From assembly GCA_965208685.1 (NCBI GenBank), contig CBDBPL010000007.1, positions 1,116,001 to 1,180,000 on the forward strand: a DNA stretch of 64,000 nt. The letters run 5' to 3'. Below the pieces are notes generated by a model, which worked only from the letters and a program-made list of their open reading frames with translations, ran no database searches and was not told the DNA's origin. Of this stretch, positions 43,402 through 51,092 are shown piece after piece (the first letter of the stretch is position 1; each line of letters starts with the position of its first letter). The stretch is from JAJEFO01 sp965208685. GTDB taxonomy: Bacteria > Pseudomonadota > Alphaproteobacteria > Rhodobacterales > Rhodobacteraceae. The position numbers were made by a program, and so were the translations under genes.

Positions 43402-43618
43402 TGCAGATCCCCTCGAGCTTGCGGGCGAAAGCGTATTCCTCCTTCCAGCCGTGCAGCTTGAGACGGCGGGCAACAATTCGGAGATTTTCTGTGTTGGGAT
43501 TGTCAACCGGGCTCATGTTCCAAAGACACTTGGTCCCGTATCGACGGTACGCTTCAAGATATGCATCGCGCATTTCCTGGTGTGAACTTCCGGTCATCGC
43601 TTCACCGCTGGCCGACAT
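43367..43618 (-). CDS. Small protein upstream of and overlapping the AbiEii gene (candidate antitoxin)
   Basis: 83-residue charged protein: QEMRDAYLEAYRRYGTKCLW, NMSPVDNPNTENLRIVARRL, KLHGWKEEYAFARKLEGICNAI. It is mostly helical with no HTH I can place, so it is not the usual AbiEi-type antitoxin with an N-terminal winged helix. The 35-base overlap with the nucleotidyltransferase gene indicates coupled expression, as in toxin-antitoxin pairs. ATG 43618 and internal ATGs at 43597 and 43573 are all possible starts. The function as antitoxin is inferred from position only. Confidence 0.65.
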   Translation of the reverse strand: MSASGEAMTGSSHQEMRDAYLEAYRRYGTKCLWNMSPVDNPNTENLRIVARRLKLHGWKEEYAFARKLEGICNAIDGSAEAHP

Positions 43619-44282
43619 TGATCGCTAACACTTTTTCCGCCATGAACGGCGGGGGCATTCGAGAGGCATCGCGCCTCGAATACAGGCTACGAATCTGTGC
43701 CCGAAAGGCAAGCGCGGTCGTGGCGCCCCGATTTGCTGCCCGCATCGGTGAACTGAACTTGGTTTCTTCGCCCCGTGGGGCGGCGTACAGGAGAGTGGCT
43801 GATCACGCGACAAATGCTGCCAAACTCTCGAACGTGAGCCTGCCGGACCGAGCGCCTCGTGTCCGGCGTCAGGTGCTGCACATGCCGGGAACGCATGGCC
43901 AGGGCTGCATCGCGCAAGGACCGGGCTTTGCCGACGTGTTGCGATCCGCTCCTTTCCCGTTTTGAGATGTCGGGCCGGCGATCCGGAACGGGGAGGGCGG
44001 GAACGTCTCTGTCTCTTGATCAGGCATTGCGCCATCGCGCCCCTTGCCGCGATGATCGAGTCGGGCACACTGCCGGAGACAAATTGGGAACCCATGATGG
44101 GGTGGCGGCCGATTGCCCATGTCTGATATGGCTGCCTGCACGCACGGAATGGGATTCATAGGCGGGTCACTGGCCCACGGGCTTGATGAAGCCTCTGTGC
44201 GCAGTCCAACGGAGCGCGGATCGGTCAGAGGAATGTCGAATGACCAAGTCAAGAGAGGAACAGCAGATTGAGGGACATGGTC
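43619..44282. other. Long intergenic region without a recognised gene
   Basis: About 660 bases with open frames in several directions but none with recognisable protein similarity, good starts or consistent codon use. Together with the IS relic nearby it may be debris of the same acquired patch. Confidence 0.5.
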
Positions 44283-44312
44283 TTGACTGCAACTGCCGGA
44301 GACGGCTAAAGT
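44283..44312 (+). promoter_or_regulatory. Promoter of the acyl-CoA dehydrogenase operon
   Basis: TTGACT (44283-44288) and TAAAGT (44307-44312) with 18 bases between. The -10 runs into operator b, so a bound repressor would block RNA polymerase. Confidence 0.5.
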
Positions 44313-44327
44313 AACCATACAGTTACT
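44310..44327 (+). promoter_or_regulatory. TetR-type operator, site b
   Basis: AGTAACCATACAGTTACT. The left arm is perfect and the right arm CAGTTACT has one change from TGGTTACT. It overlaps the predicted -10 and ends 13 bases before the acyl-CoA dehydrogenase ATG. Confidence 0.75.
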
Positions 44328-44340
44328 AACAGGACTCTCG

Positions 44341-45486
44341 ATGCAGCTTTCCGACACGAATGCGCAGGTTCGTGACGCGGCGCGTGCCTTTGCCGAAAAC
44401 GCGATACGCCCCATCGCGCAGGAGCTTGACGCTGAAGAGCGGTTTCCAGGCGAACTCTACGAGGAGATGGGCAAGCTCGGCCTCTTCGGGATCAGCGTTC
44501 CGGAAGAGATGGGGGGTCCTGGACTGGACACGTTGGCCTACGCGCTGGTTATGGAGGAGCTCTCTCGGGGATATGCCTCGGTCGCAGACCAGTGCGGGTT
44601 GATCGAGCTGATCGCAACTCTTCTTGTGCAGCACGGAACTGCGGGACAGCGCGAGCGCCTGCTCAGCGACGTGATGGCTGCACGGACCTGGGTTGCCTAT
44701 TGCATAACGGAGGCGGAGGCAGGGACCGATGTTGCGGCAATCCGCACGGAAGCGGTGCGCGACGGCGAAGGGTGGATCCTGAACGGCAGCAAGATATGGA
44801 TACACAATGCGCCGGTGGCTGATGTCGGCCTTGTTCTGGCCCGCACGGACCGGGAAGCCGGGCACCGGGGCATGTCAATCTTCATAGTCGACCTCCACGC
44901 CTCGGGAGTCGAGAAGGGCCCCAAGGAGCACAAGATGGGCCAGCGGGCCAGCCAGGTAGGGGCGCTGGCCTTCTCCGATGTGCGACTCGCAGATGATGCG
45001 CTTTTGGGCGAAGAGGGCCGGGGCTTTCACATCATGATGAGCGCGCTCAACAAGGGGCGCGTTGGGATTGCTGCGCTCGCCGTCGGCATTGCCCAGGCGG
45101 GCCTGGAGGCCGCGCTCGGATACGCGCAGGAACGCCGCCAGTTCAGGCAGGCGATCGCGGAATTCCAGGGCATCCAGTTCATGCTCGCTGACATGGCAAA
45201 GGACATCCAGGCCGCGCGGCTCCTCGTTCATTCGGCGGCGAACAGAGTCGACCAGGGCCAGGACCCGACAATGGCCTGCAGCATGGCGAAGTGCTTTGCT
45301 AGCGACATGGCGGTGCAACGTACGGCGGATGCAGTTCAGGTATTCGGCGGATCAGGGTATATCAGGGGCATGGAAGTTGAGCGCCTGTACCGAGATGCCA
45401 AGATCACGCAGATCTACGAGGGCACGAACCAGATTCAGCGCACGATCATTGCGCGCGAGCTCCTGAAGAACGGCGCGCAGACGTGA
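44341..45486 (+). CDS. Acyl-CoA dehydrogenase
   Basis: FAD enzyme introducing a 2,3-double bond in an acyl-CoA, passing electrons to ETF. The 381 residues show the standard three-part fold: an N-terminal helical domain; a middle barrel with YCITEAEAGTDVAAIRT and GSKIWIHNAP; and a C-terminal helical domain with RRQFRQAIAEFQGIQFMLADM and VQVFGGSGYIRGMEVERLYRDAKI. The catalytic base is E360 in YEGTNQIQR, the position used by short/branched and medium-chain enzymes. It is first in an operon with SDR, DUF993 and isomerase genes, each overlapping or abutting the next. Operator b lies in its promoter. Confidence 0.94.
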   Translation: MQLSDTNAQVRDAARAFAENAIRPIAQELDAEERFPGELYEEMGKLGLFGISVPEEMGGPGLDTLAYALVMEELSRGYASVADQCGLIELIATLLVQHGTAGQRERLLSDVMAARTWVAYCITEAEAGTDVAAIRTEAVRDGEGWILNGSKIWIHNAPVADVGLVLARTDREAGHRGMSIFIVDLHASGVEKGPKEHKMGQRASQVGALAFSDVRLADDALLGEEGRGFHIMMSALNKGRVGIAALAVGIAQAGLEAALGYAQERRQFRQAIAEFQGIQFMLADMAKDIQAARLLVHSAANRVDQGQDPTMACSMAKCFASDMAVQRTADAVQVFGGSGYIRGMEVERLYRDAKITQIYEGTNQIQRTIIARELLKNGAQT

Positions 45487-46253
45487 GCGGACAGGCGGCG
45501 CTTGTGACCGGATCGACGCGAGGCATCGGTCTGGGCAGTGCCTTGGCCCTCGCCCGGCGAGGGTTCTCTGTGGCGGTGAACGGGCCAGCCGACGATGACG
45601 AGCTGGCGGCGGCGGTGGAGCGGGTCGCCGCAACAGGCGCGCGTGTTGCCGCCGTGCCGCTTGACGTTGCGGACCTCGATGCCCACGACTCCGCCGTTGC
45701 TGGCGCGGAAGACGCGATCGGCCCCCTGACCACGCTCGTGAACAATGCCGGCGCCGGCGTGATGAATCGCGGTGACCCCGTCGATGTCTCCGAGCAAAGC
45801 TGGGACCGGTGCATGACGGTCAATGCCAAGGCGATGTTCTTCATGACGCAGGCATTTGCAAGAAGACTGCTTGCCCGGAAACGGGACGCATCGCTCTTCC
45901 ATTCCATCATCAACGTCACGTCGGCCAATGCGGAGGCGGTCGCGGTCACGCGCGCTGAGTACTGCGCGGCAAAGGCGGGAGCGGCAATGGTTTCCAAGGC
46001 TTGGGCGGTGCGGCTCGGCACCGAAGGCATTGCAGTCTATGATGTGCGGCCGGGGCTCATTGACACGGACATGACTTCGCCGGTGATCAAGGAGTATGCG
46101 CGGCGGGCGAAGGAGGGGCTGACGCTCGTTCCGCGCGTGGGACGGCCCGAGGAAGTGGGCGAAATCATCAGCTCGCTCGCGTCCGGAAAGCTTCCCTACA
46201 CGACCGGACAGGTCATACATGCCGATGGCGGCATGCTGGTACCGAGGTTTTGA
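45483..46253 (+). CDS. SDR family oxidoreductase (3-oxoacyl reductase-like)
   Basis: Classical SDR of 256 residues. TGSTRGIG is at residues 9-16, NNAG at 87-90, and the catalytic S, Y160 and K164 (YCAAK) are present. The start is GTG overlapping the acyl-CoA dehydrogenase stop (GTGA). The Asn-Gly at VNGPADDD after strand 2 gives no clear NAD or NADP preference. The operon context could mean 3-hydroxyacyl-CoA or a sugar-like alcohol as substrate. Confidence 0.9.
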   Translation: MSGQAALVTGSTRGIGLGSALALARRGFSVAVNGPADDDELAAAVERVAATGARVAAVPLDVADLDAHDSAVAGAEDAIGPLTTLVNNAGAGVMNRGDPVDVSEQSWDRCMTVNAKAMFFMTQAFARRLLARKRDASLFHSIINVTSANAEAVAVTRAEYCAAKAGAAMVSKAWAVRLGTEGIAVYDVRPGLIDTDMTSPVIKEYARRAKEGLTLVPRVGRPEEVGEIISSLASGKLPYTTGQVIHADGGMLVPRF

Positions 46254-46254
46254 G

Positions 46255-47406
46255 ATGAAGATTGCGCTTCCAGGCAGAGACGGCTCGCTCATGGACTACG
46301 CCATTCAGGGCACGCCAATCGAGGCCGAGCCGCTCGGACCCGATCCGGTCCGAATCGTGTTTTCCGCGGCGCACGTGGTCGCAGATCCCCTTGCTGGCAA
46401 CGATCCGTCCGGGCTGGCAACGCTTGACTGGGAAGCGACAATGGCGTTTCGACGCCACCTGGCAGGCCTGGGGCTTGGCATCGCCGAGGCGATGGACACG
46501 GCCCAGCGAGGAATGGGTCTCGACTGGCCGGCGGCGCTGGAACTCATTCGACGAACGAAGGCAGAGTTTCCCGACGCCCTCGTGTTCAATGGTTGCGGCA
46601 CGGACCACCTGATGCCGGACGACGCGCAGAATCTCGACGACGTGCGCCGCGCCTACATGGAGCAGGTCGAGGCAATTCAGGACATCGGCGGACGTCTGAT
46701 CATCATGGCGAGCCGAGCGTTGGCACGGGTCGCGGAGAGACCGGAAGACTACGTTCGGGTCTACGAGGACGTGTTGGCGGCCTGCGACCGGCCGGTGATC
46801 CTTCATTGGCTGGGCGACATGTTCGACCCGGCGCTCCAGGGCTACTGGAGCAGCAATCGGTTCGAGGACGCGCTCGAGACTGTCCTCGCCGTCATTGGCG
46901 GGAACGCCGCCAAGGTCGACGGCATCAAGGTCTCGCTCCTGGACAAGGAGAAGGAGATCGCCATGCGCCGCCGCCTGCCCGCTGGCGTGAAGATGTATAC
47001 GGGTGACGACTTCAACTACCCGGAGCTGATTGCCGGCGACGAAATCGGCTGCAGCCATGCGTTGCTCGGCATCTTCGACCCGTTGGCCGTCGCCGCCAGC
47101 AAGGCCGTCGCCCAGTTGGGCCGAGGGGACGAGGCAGGATTTCACGCGACGCTGGATCCGACAGTGCCCTTGGCACGCCTCATTTTTCGTGCGCCCACGC
47201 AGTACTACAAGACGGGCATCGTGTTCCTTGCATGGCTGAACGGATTCCAGGACCACTTCGTGATGCCCGGCGGCGCCCAGTCTATGCGGCCCTTGCCTTA
47301 CTTTGTCGACTGCTTCCGATTGGCGGACCGGGCCGGAATCCTGTCGGATCCGGATCGCGCCATCGCCCGGATGCGGACGCTCTTGGGACTCTACGGCTTT
47401 GCGTGA
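46255..47406 (+). CDS. DUF993 family protein (DapA-like TIM barrel)
   Basis: 383-residue protein of DUF993, distantly related to dihydrodipicolinate synthase/N-acetylneuraminate lyase barrels. Signature stretches are RIVFSAAHVVADPLA, LGLGIAEAMDTAQRGMGLDW, LVFNGCGTDHL, PVILHWLGDMFDPALQGYW, KVDGIKVSLLDKEKEI and KMYTGDDFNYPELI. A Schiff-base lysine at IKVSLLD would match the DapA mechanism but is inferred. The family occurs with sugar isomerase and oxidoreductase genes and likely acts on a keto-sugar derivative. ATG 46255 is one base after the SDR stop, with GAGG upstream. Confidence 0.88.
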   Translation: MKIALPGRDGSLMDYAIQGTPIEAEPLGPDPVRIVFSAAHVVADPLAGNDPSGLATLDWEATMAFRRHLAGLGLGIAEAMDTAQRGMGLDWPAALELIRRTKAEFPDALVFNGCGTDHLMPDDAQNLDDVRRAYMEQVEAIQDIGGRLIIMASRALARVAERPEDYVRVYEDVLAACDRPVILHWLGDMFDPALQGYWSSNRFEDALETVLAVIGGNAAKVDGIKVSLLDKEKEIAMRRRLPAGVKMYTGDDFNYPELIAGDEIGCSHALLGIFDPLAVAASKAVAQLGRGDEAGFHATLDPTVPLARLIFRAPTQYYKTGIVFLAWLNGFQDHFVMPGGAQSMRPLPYFVDCFRLADRAGILSDPDRAIARMRTLLGLYGFA

Positions 47407-48247
47407 CTTCACGAACGATCTCGGCGCATTGGCCCTGAACACGGCGACACTCGGTCACAGCCTGGACGGCTACGGCGCAGGCTGGCCGGTGGAACGCGTG
47501 ATCGACGCTTGCGCCGAACGTGGCATTGGCGGCCTGGTGTTTTGGCGGCGCGAGATCGGCGCCCGTGCCCAGATCATCGGCGAGCGCGTCCGCGCCAGCG
47601 GCATGAAGGTAGTGGGGCTTTGCCGGACCCCGTACATCACCGGCCCTGACGCTCCTGCTACGCTCGACGAAGCACGCGAGTCAGTGGACATGGCGGCCGC
47701 GCTAGGGACCGACGTGCTTACCATCGTTACCGGAGGCACGGAGCCTGGCACCAAAGGCGTCGAGGAGAGCCAGAAGCTGCTGGCGGAGCGCGTTGAATTC
47801 CTGGCGGAACACGCGGCAGGGTGCGGCGTTAGCCTGGCCCTGGAGCCCCTCAACCCGATGTTTGGCGGCAACAGGACATGCCTCTTCACCGTGGCCGAGG
47901 CCATCCGCATCTGCGACCTGGTGGATGCGCAGAACGTGGGCGTGGCAGTCGACGTCTACCATGTCTGGTGGGACACGACCCTGTCCGACACGCTGGGCGC
48001 GGCGGGCAGGCATCGCATCCTCGGATTCCATCTGTGCGACTGGCTCGCCGATACCACCGACATGCTTCTGGACCGAGGCATGATGGGCGACGGCGTCGCG
48101 GACCTGAAGGGCATCCGCCTCGCAGTTGAGGGCGCGGGATACGATGGCGCGTGCGAGGTCGAGGTGTTTTCGGCCGGCAACTGGTGGCAACGCGATCCAG
48201 CGGACGTCCTGGACACGATTGTCAATAGATTCAGAACCCGATGCTGA
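47399..48247 (+). CDS. Sugar phosphate isomerase/epimerase family protein (AP-endonuclease 2 barrel)
   Basis: TIM-barrel protein of the xylose-isomerase-like superfamily, 282 residues. Metal-ligand regions are visible: LALEPLNPM (Glu), VAVDVYHVWWD (Asp, His), GFHLCDW (His, Asp) and CEVEVFS (Glu). IolE/IolI, hydroxypyruvate isomerase and 3-keto-sugar epimerases have this fold. I chose TTG 47399, which overlaps the DUF993 stop by eight bases, because RDFTNDLGALALNTATLG after it looks like the first strand. The pairing with DUF993 points to a keto-sugar or inositol-type intermediate. Confidence 0.85.
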   Translation: MRDFTNDLGALALNTATLGHSLDGYGAGWPVERVIDACAERGIGGLVFWRREIGARAQIIGERVRASGMKVVGLCRTPYITGPDAPATLDEARESVDMAAALGTDVLTIVTGGTEPGTKGVEESQKLLAERVEFLAEHAAGCGVSLALEPLNPMFGGNRTCLFTVAEAIRICDLVDAQNVGVAVDVYHVWWDTTLSDTLGAAGRHRILGFHLCDWLADTTDMLLDRGMMGDGVADLKGIRLAVEGAGYDGACEVEVFSAGNWWQRDPADVLDTIVNRFRTRC

Positions 48248-48432
48248 CTCATTTTGGATGCGACGCGAGCCCTTGTCCGGGATGCTGCGCACGCTACCTG
48301 AAGAGGTTTTCGCTCTTTTCGGCGAAGGTTGGCGCCGCAAACGACCTTGGTTCCGGCGGAACATTCGAGTGAACTGCAAGGCGCGGCCGGGCTCGCGCCG
48401 GAACCGGGATGCGCTTGCAGACGGAGGCTGCG

Positions 48433-48858
48433 ATGGATGCTGACGACCTGATCGCGCGCCACGGGCTGGAGCCCCACCCAGAGGGCGGATACTATCGCGA
48501 GACTTTCCGCGCTCAGGCACCCATGGGCGGGCGAGGGGCCGTGTCCGCGATCTACTATCTCTTGAGAGCCGGAGAGACATCGGCGTGGCACCGCATCGAT
48601 GCGGTCGAAATCTGGCACCACTATGGCGGCGCATCCTTGCGGCTTTCGCTCTGTTCCGATGGCTCGACGGTGACCGAGCGGCTGCTCGGCACGGTCGCCG
48701 ACGCGGAACCGCACGCCGTTGTGCCGACAGGTTGCTGGCAGAGCGCAGTCTCCTTGGGTGAATGGACGCTTGTCGGTTGCACGGTCGCCCCTGCCTTCGA
48801 ATTCTCCGGCTTTGAACTCGCTCCGACGGGATGGCAGCCTGGCATGTCGCTGACCTGA
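48433..48858 (+). CDS. Cupin family protein (DUF985/cupin_5)
   Basis: 141-residue single-domain cupin. The family start LIARHGLEPHPEGGYYRETFR and IYYLLRAGETSAWHRIDAVEIWHHYGG are classic DUF985; the end VVPTGCWQSAV, TLVGCTVAPAFEFSGFEL is also typical. No enzyme activity is established for the family. ATG 48433 has GGAGG six bases upstream. It lies 185 bases after the isomerase and may be transcribed separately. Confidence 0.88.
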   Translation: MDADDLIARHGLEPHPEGGYYRETFRAQAPMGGRGAVSAIYYLLRAGETSAWHRIDAVEIWHHYGGASLRLSLCSDGSTVTERLLGTVADAEPHAVVPTGCWQSAVSLGEWTLVGCTVAPAFEFSGFELAPTGWQPGMSLT

Positions 48859-49008
48859 CATGCGTGGTTGGCGCTGCGGCCCTGCAGAGTCGCAGGCAGC
48901 GGTCAGGTCGCGGCGCGCTGGCTGCAGCCTCGCAACCAAGGCCGATGACGCGGAAACTACGGACCGGAATTCCCGGCCCTTGGGCACGTGCAGCGCAAGG
49001 CCACGTCG

Positions 49009-49647
49009 TCAGGCAAGCACGAGCCGCATGACGGTGTCGATGTTGAAGTCGAGACGGTCTTCAAGCGCCTTGGCGTCCATGAAGTCGCGTTCGAACAGAA
49101 TCGTGCCTGTGAACCGGTTTGTCAGGTAGTAGTATCCGATGGCCGCGATCGTGATGTTGAGTTGCACGGGATCGATGCCCGGACGGAAGACGCCGTCGGC
49201 AACGCCGCGGTCAAGGACTTCCTGGACCATGCTGACAAACCTGCGGCTTGCTGACCGCAATCGCTCGGACTCCTTCAGGTGCTTGCCACGATGCAGGTTC
49301 GCGCTGTTGACCAAGGTGATGAATTCCGGATTGTCGAGGTAGTACGCCCAAGTGAACCGGACAAGACGCTCAAGGGCCTCGCGAGGAGGCAGGTGGTCAA
49401 GCTCCAGTTCCTGTTCGGCGCGGCGAATGTCCAGATAGGCTTCCACGAGGACCGTGCGAAACAGGTCCTCCTTGCCTCCAAAATAGTGATAGATCATGCG
49501 CTTGTTGGCACGGGCCTTCTTGGCGATCTCGTCCACCCGCGCGCCGTCAAGGCCGAGTCGCGCAAACTCCGACTTGGCGGCCGCGAGAATCCTGGCCCTT
49601 GTTGCGCTTGCGTCGCGGGCCCGAGGCTGTTCCTCCACAACTCTCAC
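49009..49647 (-). CDS. TetR-family transcriptional regulator
   Basis: Repressor of 212 residues. The N-terminal helix-turn-helix covers about residues 15-60 (ATRARILAAAKSEFARLGLD, GARVDEIAKKARANKRMIYHYFGGKEDLFRTV). The C-terminal ligand domain follows, with an overall size and end (FNIDTVMRLV) close to RutR-type proteins. The start is GTG with AAGGAG six bases upstream. It is divergent from the ribose-type ABC operon with operator c between. It is the only TetR protein in the window and hence the best candidate to bind the six palindromes. Their core ACCAnnTGGT is shared with the known RutR site TTGACCAnnTGGTCAA. Confidence 0.93.
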   Translation of the reverse strand: MRVVEEQPRARDASATRARILAAAKSEFARLGLDGARVDEIAKKARANKRMIYHYFGGKEDLFRTVLVEAYLDIRRAEQELELDHLPPREALERLVRFTWAYYLDNPEFITLVNSANLHRGKHLKESERLRSASRRFVSMVQEVLDRGVADGVFRPGIDPVQLNITIAAIGYYYLTNRFTGTILFERDFMDAKALEDRLDFNIDTVMRLVLA

Positions 49648-49697
49648 GTGCGCTCCTTCACTTCCAGGGATCGCGTCACGAGCAATTTATAACCCAC

Positions 49698-49741
49698 TTG
49701 ACAGGAAAGAGAAGCAAGAAGTAACTAACTAGTGCGTTACT
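49698..49741 (+). promoter_or_regulatory. Promoter of the ribose-type ABC operon with TetR-type operator, site c
   Basis: TTGACA (49698-49703) with a -10 near 49721 reading GTAACT. The operator ACTAACTAGTGCGTTACT (49724-49741) overlaps or follows it. It is the least symmetric of the six sites, fitting weaker autoregulation. On the minus strand a TATAAA-like -10 serves tetR itself. Confidence 0.6.
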
Positions 49742-49853
49742 GGCCGAATCGCCGCAGCTGCCCGCTGGTCGGGCTTGCCAGGGGAATTCGGCCGCAAGCG
49801 AGACTGAATCAGAGCCTCATCTTGGGCTCGTGAAAATAGGGAGAGGAACATCC

Positions 49854-50963
49854 ATGTCCTTCATCAAGAATTTCATTGAGCAGGAGACGGTATCACGCCG
49901 GAACTTCCTGCTTGCCTCGGCCTACGGCCTTTCCGGCGCGGCGGCGATGCGCATGTTCGGCCCTTCGCCGGTGCAGGCGGCAACCTTTGCCGATCCGACC
50001 GTTGCCTGGTCCTACCGCAACCGCACGAACCCGTACTGGAACGAGATCGTGTCCGGCGGCGAGGCCTTCGTCGAGAGCCTTGGCAAGCCGAAGGAATTCC
50101 TGACGCACCTGATCAACGAGGGTTCGTCGGAGAAGTCTCTGGCCGACGTCAAGGCGCTGCTGGCAAAGACCAACGGCGAACTGGCTCTTGCCATCGACAC
50201 CAACGACGCTCCGAACGCTCGCCCGGTGGTCGAGGCCTGCGTCGAGGCGGGCGCCTATGTGTCCACGCTCTGGAACAAGACGGACGACCTGCACCCGTGG
50301 GATTTCGGCGACAACTATGTCAGCCACATGTCCTGGTCGGACGAAGGCCCAGCGGAACGCACTGCGCGCATTCTGCTCGATGCGATCGGCGGAAAGGGCG
50401 GCGTCGTGCATCTTGGCGGCATCGCCTCGAACAACCCTGCGATCGAGCGCCTGGACGGCCTGAAGAACGCGCTGAAGGACTATCCGGACGTCGAGCTTCT
50501 CGACGCGCAGCCGGCCGACTGGGACACCCAGAAGGCGGCGCAGATCATGGCCTCGTTCATCACGCGCTACGGCGACGAGATCACCGGCGTGCACTGCGCA
50601 AACGACACGATCGGCTACGGCGTTCTCGAGGCGCTTCGCGCCGAGGGCATGGACATACCGATCGTCACCTATGACGGCAACCCGCAGGCGGTCGACCTGG
50701 TCGCCGAGGGCAAGATCCTGGCAACCGTCTTCACCAACCCGCATTGGGGCGGAGGCATCACCGCGTCGCTCGCCTATCACGCTGCCGTCGGGCACTTCAA
50801 GCCGTCGGACGAGCCGCACGAGCATCGGGAGTTCTACGGGCCGACGATCTTCATCACGCCGGACGACGCGCGTGAATTCAAGGCGAACTACCTTGACAAC
50901 GTGCCGACTTACGACTGGCAGGACTTCTGGGGCCCGTCGAACGGCCAGATCATGTACAAGTGA
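49854..50963 (+). CDS. ABC sugar-binding protein (type I periplasmic binding fold), Tat-exported
   Basis: Ribose/galactose-type periplasmic receptor, 369 residues. The leader carries a twin-arginine motif SRRNFLLASAYGL instead of a plain Sec signal, with cleavage after VQAA, so export is predicted through Tat in folded form. The mature part has two Rossmann-like lobes: LAIDTNDAPNARPVVEACVEAGAYVSTLWN and GVHCANDTIGYGVLEALRAEGMDIPIVTYDGNPQAV. ATG 49854 follows GAGAGGAA; an in-frame ATG at 49830 is less likely. It heads the operon permease-ATPase-permease-alcohol dehydrogenase-cupin. Confidence 0.9.
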   Translation: MSFIKNFIEQETVSRRNFLLASAYGLSGAAAMRMFGPSPVQAATFADPTVAWSYRNRTNPYWNEIVSGGEAFVESLGKPKEFLTHLINEGSSEKSLADVKALLAKTNGELALAIDTNDAPNARPVVEACVEAGAYVSTLWNKTDDLHPWDFGDNYVSHMSWSDEGPAERTARILLDAIGGKGGVVHLGGIASNNPAIERLDGLKNALKDYPDVELLDAQPADWDTQKAAQIMASFITRYGDEITGVHCANDTIGYGVLEALRAEGMDIPIVTYDGNPQAVDLVAEGKILATVFTNPHWGGGITASLAYHAAVGHFKPSDEPHEHREFYGPTIFITPDDAREFKANYLDNVPTYDWQDFWGPSNGQIMYK

Positions 50964-50979
50964 CAAGGTGACCAGTGGG

Positions 50980-51002
50980 CGCGGCCGGGCAAGCCGGCCG
51001 CG
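50980..51002 (+). promoter_or_regulatory. Stem-loop after the Tat-exported binding-protein gene
   Basis: CGCGGCCGG-GCAAG-CCGGCCGCG, a perfect 9-bp stem, 16 bases after the stop. No T run. This is the third case in this window of a hairpin between receptor and permease genes. Confidence 0.5.
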
Positions 51003-51092
51003 TCGCCTTGCCGAACACGCCTCGGCTTGACTCTTGACGGGAACCTTGTTGCGGCTCTTCCAACGAGTGGGTCAGGCACGGAGGGCCGGACG

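Noticed and set aside
43640..44280. Open frames on both strands in the gap after the AbiEii pair
   Set aside because: Proline/arginine-rich, no similarity and no good starts; probably chance in G+C-rich DNA.
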